64,000 nt of DNA, from the NCBI GenBank assembly GCA_938074325.1, contig CALJFZ010000011.1, positions 1 through 64,000 on the forward strand. Reading direction: 5' to 3'. Shown here piece after piece: positions 24,878 through 33,498 of this stretch. Made by a program: the position numbers and the translations under genes. The notes beneath the pieces are model-generated. The model was not told where the DNA came from. It ran no database searches and was given only the letters and a program-made list of their open reading frames with translations. The DNA is from an uncultured Flavobacteriales bacterium. GTDB taxonomy: Bacteria > Bacteroidota > Bacteroidia > Flavobacteriales_D > Sanyastnellaceae. Position 1 is the stretch's first letter, and every line of letters begins with the position of its first letter.

Positions 24878-27295
24878 ATGAATTGGAAACCGTTTGTTGC
24901 CTTTATGGCTGTGACCTTGGTTGTTGTGGGAGATGTGGGAGCACAGGCGCTTGGAATTGTTCGTGGTCGCGTGAACGATGAGCAAACCAATGAGCCCATC
25001 CCGTTTGCCAATGTCTTGCTCCAAGGGACTGCAGTAGGCACGACCACAGATTTTGAAGGCAATTACGAACTGACCAATGTGCCTGCTGGCATCCAAAACA
25101 TTCAAGTCAGCTTCGTAGGATATGAGGCCAAAACCGTTTTTGAGGTGGAGGTGACGCCGTCACGTCCCGCCGTGGCCAACGTCCTTTTGAAGCCCGCATC
25201 AATCGCCATTGAAGAGGCTGAGGTAGTGGGCAGCCGAAGGCCCAACGCTGCAGAGGCGCCGGTGAGCGTTCGAAGCTTAGGAACGAACGAGATCAAGCGG
25301 AATCCGGGCGGCGGGCGTGATATCAGCCGCGCCCTCCGAACGTTGCCGGGTGTTGCGGCCATCCCGAGTTTTCGAAATGATATCGTCATCCGCGGAGGCG
25401 CTCCTAATGAGAACCGGTTCTACATCGACGGCATTGAAATCCCGAATATCAACCACTTCGCCACGCAAGGGGCGAGCGGCGGCCCGGTGGGCATGATCAA
25501 TGTTGATCTCGTGGAAAACATTGATTTCTACGCCGGGGCATTTCCGGCGGCACGGGGCAATGCGCTGAGTTCTGTCATGGAATTCAGTTTCAAAGAGGCT
25601 CGGACCGATCAGTGGACGGCCAACATGGTGTTGGGTACCAGTGACCTGGGGCTTACCCTCGAAGGTCCGACAGGAGACAATTCGTCGTTGATTTTCAGCA
25701 TGCGCAGAAGCTATCTGCAGTTCTTGTTTGAAGCGTTGGGGCTGCCGTTTTTGCCCATTTACAACGACTATCAATTCAAATGGACCGCGCGTCCAAACGA
25801 CAAAAACGCCATCACGGTTATTGGCCTGGGTGCGTTGGATGACTTTGAATTGAACTTGGGGATTGCAGATGATACAGCCGCGACGAATTACCTCGATCAA
25901 GTGGCCATTTTGGGGGCCTTGGACGTGCAGAAGCAGTGGAACTACACCCAGGGTGTGAGGTGGGACAATTACCGAGATAACGGCAAGTGGACCTTTGTCG
26001 CAAGCCGCAACATGCTCAACAACCGGGCATTCAAGCACCAAGACAACGATACCGAAGCTCCTTTGATCCGGGATTATGTATCCCAGGAGATTGAGAACAA
26101 ATTCCGTGTCGAGCGCAAGGTCTTCGGCGACAACGGATGGGAAGGAACGTTTGGTGCGGGCTATGAATACGTGAAGTACAACAACAGCACGGCGGAGCAA
26201 CGCTACAACCCGTCCGAGGGTGTCTTGGAATCTGTGACGTTTGAATCGGACTTGAAAGCCCATAAATACGGAGCCTTCGGAACCATGAATCGGAAGGTTT
26301 TGGACGAGCGCTTGACGTTGGCAGCCGGATTCAGATTGGATGGTTCGACACTGGGCGATGGGCTTCGAAATCCACTGGAGCAATTCTCGCCACGTTTTTC
26401 AGCATCGTATGCAATCGCGCCGGGGTGGACCTTGAATGCCAACACCGGCAAATACTTCCAACTTCCCGCATACACCATCTTAGGATACGTCGAGGATGGC
26501 GCGCGAATCAACGCCGGTGAGGACGCACGGTACCTCAGCAACAACCAAGCAGTCGCAGGGCTGCGTTGGGAGGGAGGCAAGCGCAACGTTGTGGCCTCGC
26601 TGGAAGGGTTTTGGAAAGGCTACCAAAATGCGCCCATCAGTTTGTTGCAAGGGGTCCCGTTGGCCAACCTGGGCGCCGACTTTGGTGTCGTCGGTAACGA
26701 GGCGGTTACGTTTGATGGGACTGGCCGTTCCTACGGGGCTGAGTTGTTGCTGCAACAACGCCTGTACAAAGGCTTCTACGGGCTGATGGCATACACCTTT
26801 GTTCGGAGTGAATACGCAAACGAAAGCGGCGAATACGACCCGTCGAGTTGGGACAATCGGCATATTCTCAGCCTGACGGGAGGAAAGAAATTTGACGGGG
26901 GATGGGAAATCGGTTCCCGCTTGCTTTACAGCGGGGGGCTTCCCTACACGCCGGTCGATCTTGAGTCGTTGGCCATCGGAACGTGGGACTTCTACGGACG
27001 CCCTCTGCTGGACTACAGCCAATTGAACTCCGAGCGTAACGGGGCGTTCCATCAGCTGGACATCCGCATCGATAAGAAGTGGTTCTTCGAAGCGTGGTCC
27101 TTGGATGTATTCATTGAGGTTCAGAATGCGACAGGTGCTGCGGTGCCGCAGCCGGCTTTCATTGACGTTGTGCGCAACCCTCTAAACGGCCAGCCCATTC
27201 CTTCGGTGGACCAGCCGGGCTACTACGATGCCCGAACACTCGACCCAAGTTCCGGTGCCGTGTTGCCGGCATTGGGATTGATTGTCGAACTTTGA
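24878..27295 (+). CDS. TonB-dependent receptor with carboxypeptidase-like N-terminal domain
   Basis: An 805-residue outer-membrane transporter. After a signal peptide (to about residue 23, VGAQA) comes a CarboxypepD_reg-like domain (GRVNDEQTNEPIPFANVLLQGT...GNYELTNVPAGIQNIQVSFVGYEAKT), then the plug (ALRTLPGVAAIPSFRNDIVIRGGAPNENRFYIDGIEI) and a 22-strand-type barrel rich in aromatic residues. There is no SusD-like partner or TonB nearby, so the ligand (siderophore, peptide or glycan) is unknown. ATG 24878 starts the signal peptide. The 109-base gap before it contains an A-run, a G/C-rich middle and an eight-T run that could be a weak terminator for dnaX. Confidence 0.93.
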   Translation: MNWKPFVAFMAVTLVVVGDVGAQALGIVRGRVNDEQTNEPIPFANVLLQGTAVGTTTDFEGNYELTNVPAGIQNIQVSFVGYEAKTVFEVEVTPSRPAVANVLLKPASIAIEEAEVVGSRRPNAAEAPVSVRSLGTNEIKRNPGGGRDISRALRTLPGVAAIPSFRNDIVIRGGAPNENRFYIDGIEIPNINHFATQGASGGPVGMINVDLVENIDFYAGAFPAARGNALSSVMEFSFKEARTDQWTANMVLGTSDLGLTLEGPTGDNSSLIFSMRRSYLQFLFEALGLPFLPIYNDYQFKWTARPNDKNAITVIGLGALDDFELNLGIADDTAATNYLDQVAILGALDVQKQWNYTQGVRWDNYRDNGKWTFVASRNMLNNRAFKHQDNDTEAPLIRDYVSQEIENKFRVERKVFGDNGWEGTFGAGYEYVKYNNSTAEQRYNPSEGVLESVTFESDLKAHKYGAFGTMNRKVLDERLTLAAGFRLDGSTLGDGLRNPLEQFSPRFSASYAIAPGWTLNANTGKYFQLPAYTILGYVEDGARINAGEDARYLSNNQAVAGLRWEGGKRNVVASLEGFWKGYQNAPISLLQGVPLANLGADFGVVGNEAVTFDGTGRSYGAELLLQQRLYKGFYGLMAYTFVRSEYANESGEYDPSSWDNRHILSLTGGKKFDGGWEIGSRLLYSGGLPYTPVDLESLAIGTWDFYGRPLLDYSQLNSERNGAFHQLDIRIDKKWFFEAWSLDVFIEVQNATGAAVPQPAFIDVVRNPLNGQPIPSVDQPGYYDARTLDPSSGAVLPALGLIVEL

Positions 27296-27298
27296 TGC

Positions 27299-27751
27299 AT
27301 GCGCATCGAACATTGGAGTGAGGGCCAGAGTTGGTCCTGTTTGCCGCACGCTGTTGCCTGCTTTGCTGCTACGTTTTACGCCCAGGCGAATCATGGTGTG
27401 GCATGGTCTTCACTTCCATTGGTCTTAGGGCTGGCATTCATGGTTTGCGAGTCCGGCTTTGTATGGGACGCAGATGGCCGGAAAGGACGTTCGTATACGG
27501 GGTGGGTCGTTGGTGGGCGATTTTGGGCTTGGGGGCGTTGGAAGTCCGTCCCCTCTGGTGCGCCGGTGCGCCTCGAACGCACCCGGGAATCCATGATGAA
27601 CAGACGGGGTGCCCCGCGCTCTGTGAAAATTGACTCGTGGGAATTGCAATGGCAAGGGGAGGATGGTAATTGGCACGCCCTGCATGATTTTACGGACCGG
27701 TACATGGCCCAAGCCGCTGTTCAGGCCGTTGAACAATCCTTGAAACACTGA
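27299..27751 (+). CDS. small hypothetical membrane protein
   Basis: A 150-residue open frame three bases behind the receptor stop. Residues 10-50 hold one or two hydrophobic helices with several Trp and Cys (CLPHAVACFAATFYA, LPLVLGLAFMVCESGFVW); the remainder is hydrophilic with a cluster WVVGGRFWAWGRWKSV and an amphipathic end. This layout (two short membrane helices then a beta-like strand region) recalls PH-like small membrane proteins, but I do not recognise a family. Its placement in a tight plus-strand run (12 bases before the S4 gene) supports its being real. Confidence 0.6.
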   Translation: MRIEHWSEGQSWSCLPHAVACFAATFYAQANHGVAWSSLPLVLGLAFMVCESGFVWDADGRKGRSYTGWVVGGRFWAWGRWKSVPSGAPVRLERTRESMMNRRGAPRSVKIDSWELQWQGEDGNWHALHDFTDRYMAQAAVQAVEQSLKH

Positions 27752-27762
27752 GTTGAATCCCC

Positions 27763-28125
27763 ATGCGCATTGACAAATATCTTTGGTGCATTCGGGCATT
27801 CAAAACCCGTTCCCTTGCGACGCAACACTGCCGAGAAGGGAAGGTACTGGTGTCGGAAAAGGCCGTTAAGCCCTCCCAAGAATTGAAGGGCGGTGAGGTC
27901 ATCCGCGTGAGAAAGGGAGCGGTGTACTTCGAATGGCAAGTCCTCGAATTTCCCCGCAGTCGCATGGCCGCAGCGCGGGTGCCTGAATTTGCCCGCGACA
28001 TCACGCCCGAGAGTCAACGGCAGAAATTGGAGGAAATCCGAGCGGCGCAGCGCGATCTAATTCGCCCTGTCGGCCGCCCCACCAAACGCGACCGCCGCGA
28101 TTGGGAGAAGTATTTCAAAGATTGA
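27763..28125 (+). CDS. S4-domain RNA-binding protein (HslR/Hsp15 family)
   Basis: A 120-residue protein whose N-terminal S4 fold (MRIDKYLWCIRAFKTRSLATQHCREGKVLVSEKAVKPSQEL) is typical of heat-shock protein 15, which binds 50S subunits carrying stalled nascent chains. The C-terminal tail is basic (VGRPTKRDRRDWEKYF) as in that family. It lies four bases upstream of a GNAT acetyltransferase gene. Confidence 0.9.
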   Translation: MRIDKYLWCIRAFKTRSLATQHCREGKVLVSEKAVKPSQELKGGEVIRVRKGAVYFEWQVLEFPRSRMAAARVPEFARDITPESQRQKLEEIRAAQRDLIRPVGRPTKRDRRDWEKYFKD

Positions 28126-28129
28126 TTCC

Positions 28130-28600
28130 ATGCGCAAACCTGCTTTCACTGCTCGCGCCATCCCCGCCGAACAAACGCGGTTGATACGCCACCGAGTCCT
28201 TTGGCCGCATAAGGAATCGGCTGCTTCATGTACCATCGACGTAGATGAGGCGGACCATGCGTGCCACGTGGGTGCTTTTGATGAGCAGGGCAAACACGTT
28301 GGGGTTTGCTCCCTGTTTCACCAACGGTCCGATCGGTTCCCAGAGGCCGTGCCTCCGAGCGATGCGGTGTATCGGTTGCGGGTCATGGGGACGTTGCCCG
28401 AAGTTCGAGGACAAGGAGCAGGAGCGGCCATTGTCCAATTTGCCGCTGATTGGTGCCGCGAACAAGGTGCTCAATGGCTGTGGTGCGATGCGCGCGAAGT
28501 GGCGTTCCCGTTTTATGAACGCATGGGGTTTTCCTTCGTTTCGGGACGCTACGAAGTTCCAGCCATTGGTCCCCACCGGATGATGGCACTGAAACTCTAA
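28130..28600 (+). CDS. GNAT-family N-acetyltransferase
   Basis: A 156-residue protein with the GNAT fold: the acetyl-CoA loop appears as RLRVMGTLPEVRGQGAGAAIVQFA (R/QxxGxG/A motif), and FPFYERMGFSFVSGRYEVP is the usual C-terminal strand pair. The N-terminal region (RAIPAEQTRLIRHRVLWPHKE) is shared with small amine acetylases of unknown substrate. It follows the S4 gene by four bases. Confidence 0.88.
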   Translation: MRKPAFTARAIPAEQTRLIRHRVLWPHKESAASCTIDVDEADHACHVGAFDEQGKHVGVCSLFHQRSDRFPEAVPPSDAVYRLRVMGTLPEVRGQGAGAAIVQFAADWCREQGAQWLWCDAREVAFPFYERMGFSFVSGRYEVPAIGPHRMMALKL

Positions 28601-28605
28601 ATTTG
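28598..28605 (+). promoter_or_regulatory. candidate -7 box of aminotransferase gene
   Basis: TAAATTTG matches TAnnTTTG and begins at the stop codon of the GNAT gene. It is 17 bases upstream of ATG 28623. No suitably spaced TTG is present. Confidence 0.45.
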
Positions 28606-28622
28606 CCGCTCATTCTAGCGCA

Positions 28623-29819
28623 ATGCCACACATCTCTGCCAAGGGGCAAGCCATGCCGGACAGCCCCATTCGAAAGCTCGCCCCTTTTGCCAACGCTGCG
28701 AAAGCACGTGGAACGCACGTGATCCACTTGAACATCGGTCAACCCGATATTGCCACCCCGGATGTCGCGTTAAATGCGGTTCGAAACCTGGATCGAACAG
28801 TGCTTGAATACAGCCCCAGTGAAGGGTTTGCTAGCTACCGTGAACGGCTCGCCGAATACTACAACAGCGTCGACGTCGCGGTGACAGCGGAAGAGATTTT
28901 GGTCACCACAGGCGGGTCCGAAGCGCTCGTATTTGCCTTCATGTCGTGCTTGGATCCAGGCGATGAGGTCATCATTCCCGAGCCATTCTATGCAAACTAC
29001 AACGGGTTTGCCACCTTGGCTGGGATAAAGATTGTGCCCGTTACTGCTCGGATTGAGGAGGGGTTTGCGTTGCCACCGATGGAGGATTTTGAACGGGCCA
29101 TTTCCTCTCGCACCAAGGCCATTCTTATTTGCAACCCAGGCAACCCCACCGGGACGAAATACCCCGATGAGGCCATGGAGGCGTTGGCACAACTGGTCAA
29201 ATCGCGTGATTTGTTTCTGTTTGCCGATGAGGTCTACCGTGAGTTTACCTACGACGGATCCAATGCCCGAAGCGTTTTGACGTTGCCGGGTCTGGATGAT
29301 CACGCCATCGTGGTCGATAGTGTGTCAAAACGCTACTCCATGTGCGGAGCACGCGTAGGGGCACTGGTCACTCGAAACGCAGCAGTTCGACAGGCCGCCA
29401 TGAAGTTTGCCATGGCGCGGTTGAGCCCGCCTACTCTGGCACAGGTAGCTGCGGAGGCGGCCTTGGACACGCCTGACACATATTTTGACGATGTCCGCGT
29501 TTCCTATCGACAGCGCCGCGATGCCCTCGTGGGGGGGTTGTCTTCCATCGAAGGCGTGCTGTGTCCGAGCCCTGGAGGAGCTTTTTATGCTGTGGCCAAA
29601 TTGCCCATTGATGATGCCGATGCGTTTTGCCAGTGGATGCTCGAATCGTTTGATCACGAGGGCAGTACGGTCATGATGGCACCTAATACTGGCTTCTATG
29701 CGACCCCGGGTCTTGGCAAGCAGGAGGTGCGATTGGCCTATGTATTGGAACTCGAAGAGATTGAGAAGGCTGTGGCCTGCGTACGAGCCGGCCTCGTGAC
29801 TTACCCGGGACGGAAGTAA
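28623..29819 (+). CDS. PLP-dependent aminotransferase, class I/II (aspartate aminotransferase-like)
   Basis: A 398-residue fold-type I aminotransferase. Features are NIGQPDIATPD, TTGGSEALVFAF (PLP phosphate contact), IPEPFYANYNGFA, NPGNPTGTKY, FADEVYREFTYDG (Asp and Tyr for the ring) and SVSKRYSMCGARVG with the PLP lysine; the conserved substrate Arg is in VRLAYVL. The N-terminus has extra residues (MPHISAKGQAMPDSPIRKL) common in Bacteroidota aspartate aminotransferase-like enzymes. The amino donor is inferred only by family. Confidence 0.92.
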   Translation: MPHISAKGQAMPDSPIRKLAPFANAAKARGTHVIHLNIGQPDIATPDVALNAVRNLDRTVLEYSPSEGFASYRERLAEYYNSVDVAVTAEEILVTTGGSEALVFAFMSCLDPGDEVIIPEPFYANYNGFATLAGIKIVPVTARIEEGFALPPMEDFERAISSRTKAILICNPGNPTGTKYPDEAMEALAQLVKSRDLFLFADEVYREFTYDGSNARSVLTLPGLDDHAIVVDSVSKRYSMCGARVGALVTRNAAVRQAAMKFAMARLSPPTLAQVAAEAALDTPDTYFDDVRVSYRQRRDALVGGLSSIEGVLCPSPGGAFYAVAKLPIDDADAFCQWMLESFDHEGSTVMMAPNTGFYATPGLGKQEVRLAYVLELEEIEKAVACVRAGLVTYPGRK

Positions 29820-29911
29820 TCCTTTTGCGGGTTGAGCTTGACTGGTTTGGGCATTGCGGAGGACGGGGGGATTTGTATCTTCCCCACAAACTGCTAACCA
29901 AACAATTCGCC

Positions 29912-32900
29912 ATGCGTTTTTTCATCGCCTTGTTGGCCTGTGCTCTGTTCAGCCTAGACGTACAAGCCCAAGAACCAGATACCACCTGGGTTCAGACCTT
30001 TACGTGGGAAGCTCAAAACAATCCGGCAACCGCTTACGATAGTCCGGGACGCCGATGGTTTGATTTCCCTGCGAGCGACAACGACAGCACCTACCAAAAG
30101 GTCTTGATGTATTACAACCTCAAGTGTTTTGAAGACGGTACGGCGGGGAACCTAGGGTATGCCTGCGGCGAGTGGGATTACTTGACGTACACGTATTTGT
30201 TCGATCACACCGGGATGATGGACAGCAATTTGCTGACCCACCCGCATTGGTTGATCGACGATCTCGATTTCATGTCGGACACATTGGTTACCGACGTCGC
30301 AGAGGTACCTGTTGATACGGTGCGGTGGACCTACGCCAGTTACGAGATAACCGGTGCTGCCTCTTCGGGGACAGCGGATGGTGCTTCCACCGCCTCATCA
30401 TCTGAGCTCCAATGGGAAAGTGGGCGAGGCCGCATGCAATGGCTGTGGTCGGCGGATGAGTTGCAGGCCATGGGCTGGAACGGAACACCAGGTGTAGGCC
30501 TCGAGTGGCCTGCCGTCGCGTCGTTGATGGATGCCCGTGACGCGGTCCAATGGAACCTTTACTGGTCTGATGCAGATTCATTGGATGGTTTTCACTCCGG
30601 GCCGCTGGCCGCATCGAGCAAAGTGTCAGATTCGTCGATGCCGGGGCGTTTTGTTTTGGATGCTCCGTTGGAGTGGGACGGGGTCAGTCACCTCGTTGTC
30701 GAGGTGTTGATGCAATTGGATGATGCGACCGCTTGGGAAAGCGATTGGGCGGGGGAAGCAGCTCCTCAAAAAACCTGGCAAGCCACTACGCCAGGAAGCT
30801 ACGTGCACTTCGATGGAAACGATCGCATTGAAGTGGCAGTGGACGCGATCAATGCCATTGAAGATGCAGTAACAGTTGAATTTTGGTCCCGCGGGACGCC
30901 TGAATTCCAGCCTGAAAACAATTCGATTTGCGAAGGCATGAACGCGAGCAACCAACGCGAAATCAACATACACTTGCCTTGGTCCAACGGCCGTATTTAC
31001 TGGGATGCCGGGGGCGTCGGAGGGTACGACCGCATTGATCAAGCGGCGGCGGCGAATCAGTACGAGGGCGAGTGGCACCACTGGGCGTTTACCAAAGATG
31101 TTGTGACAGAAACCATGGCCATTTACTTCGACGGGGCCTTGTGGCACTCGGGTACAGACAAGGACAACCTGTTCGGCGAGATGGTACGCTTTCACATCGG
31201 TTGCAATGGAAATGGAGGCAATGATTATAGGGGAGATGTCGATGAATTCCGCATGTGGAATGTGGCGTTGACGCCCACCACTGTAGCCGATTACTACAAC
31301 CGCTCTCTGGATGCGTCTCATCCCAATTCGGATGATTTGTTGCTCGAAGTTTCGATGGATGTAAACCCGGAAATCAACGCCATTGGTGACGGGGATACGT
31401 ATTACTCCCACGGCAACGCGGGTGCACGTCCGTACGCAGCGAATGAAGCGTTTTGGCACCCGGGTGAGATGCCGCAAGGCGTTCGTCCAAATTTGATTTG
31501 GTGGTCGGGCGACGCCGCCATTGCGGAACCTGTTGTCGTGGATCACGTTGAGGCCATTCCGGCAACGAGCATTGCCGAGTGGGCAGTACAGGGCAACGCG
31601 GTTTCGTGGGAATCCCTGGACTACGGATGGCCGGCTGAAACGGTACGTACAACCCGCACACCCGAGGGCGAAGTGCTCGCAACGTATCCGCTGGAGGGCG
31701 ACGTCGTCGCGTTTTTGAACGACACGTTGACCTATTTCTCGGTGCCTTTCGAAGTGGTTGACCGATACGAGTTGGCCCGATACATCACACCGTACGGCAT
31801 CGGCCTGACCTTGGACGACGACGGTTGGACCTGGATTTTTGATGTCTCAGACTATGTGCACCTCTTGCGAGACAGCGTCCAACTCGAGGCCGGAAACTGG
31901 CAGGAGTTGCTCGACATGAAATTCGCGTTCATCCACGGAACTCCGCCGCGGGACGTCAAACGAATGGATGCGTTTTGGAAGGGGCAATACGCGCTGTCCA
32001 CGTTCGATGGAAACGTGACCGACCACGTATTCACACCGGAGGAGGGTGAATCCATGTTCCGACTGAAGACCCGTGCCAGTGGTCACGGATTTGGCTCGGG
32101 GAACAATTGCGCTGAATTCTGCTACAACACGCACAGTGTGAAAGTGGACGGAGATACGCAGTGGAGTTGGGAGATCATGCGGGAATGCGCCGACAACGCG
32201 CTGTACCCACAAGGCGGCACGTGGATTTACGACCGTGCAGGGTGGTGCCCAGGTGCAGTGGTCGATACCAAAGACTTTGAATTGACCCCGCTCGTCGAAG
32301 GGCAGGATTCCTTCTCTGTGGATTATGACATTACCTACGATCCCGACGGCAACTACCGTTTTGAAGGACAGATTGTCGCATACGGCGCGCCCAACATGGA
32401 CTACGATGTCGAGATCAGTCAAATTCTCGCTCCATCGGACGACAAGTTGGAATCCCGGTGGAACCCGATTTGTGAGTCCCCCAAAGTGCGCATCCGCAAC
32501 AACGGGGCACAGCCATTGACCTCCTGCCAATTCACGTATGGCATCGAAGGTGGCGCCAGCGCTATGTATGAGTGGACGGGCGAGTTGGCCTTCTTGGAAG
32601 AGGTCGAGGTAGACCTCCCTTACGATGACCCGAGTTTGTACGAAGGCGACGATGAGGAATGGGTGCTGTTTGAAGTGGAAGTCAATCAACCCAACGGCAT
32701 GGTGGATGAAGAGCCGCGGAACAACAAAGCCAACTCTCGTTTCCACCGCGTGCCCACGTGGTCCTATTCCGATTTGGATGACAACCGCATGATTGTGTGG
32801 ACCAAAACAAACCAAGTCGCTTGGGAGACGTCGGTCGAGTTGCTCGATGCCAATGGCAACGTGGTATGGGAACGCGGCTACCCTTCCGCGAACACAACGT

Positions 32901-33385
32901 ACAAAGACACCTTGTCGTTGAATCAAGGCTGCTACCGATTCACCATCAATGATGTGGGCGATGACGGTCAAAGCTTTTGGGCCAATAGCGACGGTTCAGG
33001 TTACACGCGCCTGAAGAAAGTCGCGGGAGGAAACTTCATCAACTTCGAACCGGACTTCGGTAAATACATCTCGCAAGCCTTCTTCTTCCAGACCAATTTG
33101 GTCACCGTGGAGGAGGAGCTGCCTGTATCGCCCATTTCCATGGTGGTGTTCCCCAACCCCTCAGATGGTGTTTTTCAAGTGGCGCTCAGCGGTGTGCAAC
33201 CTGGCGAACAATTGAGTTGGATGTGCTTCGACGCCATGGGCCGGCAAGTGCAAGCAGGAAGTTGGCAGTCGGCCTCCGGGTCCTTGCAACAAGTTGATCT
33301 GTCTGAGTTGCCACAGGGCACTTACGCCATTGTTTGCTTCGATCAATCCGGTCGAAAAATGACAAAGTGGGTTCAAAAAAGATAG
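29912..33385 (+). CDS. secreted PNGase F-like protein with LamG-type insert and T9SS sorting domain
   Basis: A 1157-residue protein with a Sec signal (MRFFIALLACALFSLDVQAQ). Residues 25-110 (TFTWEAQ..., KVLMYYNLKCFEDG, ACGEWDYLTYTYLFD) match the N-terminal part of PNGase F-like proteins. A LamG/concanavalin-type domain follows at about 298-490 (YVHFDGNDRIEV, WHHWAFTKD, GDVDEFRMWNVAL). At about 590-870 the PNGase F C-terminal half is seen (ASGHGFGSGNNCAEFC, YPQGGTWIYDRAGWCPG). Residues 1078-1157 form a type A sorting domain (VFPNPSDGVF... ending TKWVQKR), so it is exported by T9SS and probably tethered. PNGase F cleaves N-glycans from asparagine; whether catalysis is kept here is not shown. 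Confidence 0.88.
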   Translation: MRFFIALLACALFSLDVQAQEPDTTWVQTFTWEAQNNPATAYDSPGRRWFDFPASDNDSTYQKVLMYYNLKCFEDGTAGNLGYACGEWDYLTYTYLFDHTGMMDSNLLTHPHWLIDDLDFMSDTLVTDVAEVPVDTVRWTYASYEITGAASSGTADGASTASSSELQWESGRGRMQWLWSADELQAMGWNGTPGVGLEWPAVASLMDARDAVQWNLYWSDADSLDGFHSGPLAASSKVSDSSMPGRFVLDAPLEWDGVSHLVVEVLMQLDDATAWESDWAGEAAPQKTWQATTPGSYVHFDGNDRIEVAVDAINAIEDAVTVEFWSRGTPEFQPENNSICEGMNASNQREINIHLPWSNGRIYWDAGGVGGYDRIDQAAAANQYEGEWHHWAFTKDVVTETMAIYFDGALWHSGTDKDNLFGEMVRFHIGCNGNGGNDYRGDVDEFRMWNVALTPTTVADYYNRSLDASHPNSDDLLLEVSMDVNPEINAIGDGDTYYSHGNAGARPYAANEAFWHPGEMPQGVRPNLIWWSGDAAIAEPVVVDHVEAIPATSIAEWAVQGNAVSWESLDYGWPAETVRTTRTPEGEVLATYPLEGDVVAFLNDTLTYFSVPFEVVDRYELARYITPYGIGLTLDDDGWTWIFDVSDYVHLLRDSVQLEAGNWQELLDMKFAFIHGTPPRDVKRMDAFWKGQYALSTFDGNVTDHVFTPEEGESMFRLKTRASGHGFGSGNNCAEFCYNTHSVKVDGDTQWSWEIMRECADNALYPQGGTWIYDRAGWCPGAVVDTKDFELTPLVEGQDSFSVDYDITYDPDGNYRFEGQIVAYGAPNMDYDVEISQILAPSDDKLESRWNPICESPKVRIRNNGAQPLTSCQFTYGIEGGASAMYEWTGELAFLEEVEVDLPYDDPSLYEGDDEEWVLFEVEVNQPNGMVDEEPRNNKANSRFHRVPTWSYSDLDDNRMIVWTKTNQVAWETSVELLDANGNVVWERGYPSANTTYKDTLSLNQGCYRFTINDVGDDGQSFWANSDGSGYTRLKKVAGGNFINFEPDFGKYISQAFFFQTNLVTVEEELPVSPISMVVFPNPSDGVFQVALSGVQPGEQLSWMCFDAMGRQVQAGSWQSASGSLQQVDLSELPQGTYAIVCFDQSGRKMTKWVQKR

Positions 33386-33398
33386 TTTTTTGGATTTG

Positions 33399-33418
33399 CC
33401 CCCTAAAAAATTAGGGGG
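33399..33418 (+). other. perfect hairpin behind the PNGase F-like gene
   Basis: CCCCCTAA (33399-33406) and TTAGGGGG (33411-33418) enclose four A. The stem is strong but is followed by TGGTGG rather than a T-run, so it may be a 3'-end protector, a factor-dependent terminator or an operator for glnN. Confidence 0.6.
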
Positions 33419-33450
33419 TGGTGGAAAAATTTTAATGTTTTTAGTGGTGA

Positions 33451-33477
33451 CCCTCTCAAAAAGAGGGGGTAGATTTG
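33451..33477 (+). promoter_or_regulatory. glnN promoter region with adjoining hairpin
   Basis: CCCTCT (33451-33456) and AGAGGG (33462-33467) form a second inverted repeat ending two bases before TAGATTTG (33470-33477), an exact TAnnTTTG box. The repeat therefore occupies the spacer or -33 side of the glnN promoter and could be a regulator site. Confidence 0.55.
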
Positions 33478-33498
33478 CGCATCATTAAAAACTGCCAA

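Noticed and set aside
25277..26383. Minus-strand 368-codon frame inside the TonB-dependent receptor gene
   Set aside because: Receptor plug and barrel motifs lie on the plus strand; no promoter or start context on the minus strand.
31847..32971. Minus-strand 374-codon frame inside the PNGase F-like gene
   Set aside because: It overlaps the conserved PNGase-like motifs on the other strand and is without domain features.
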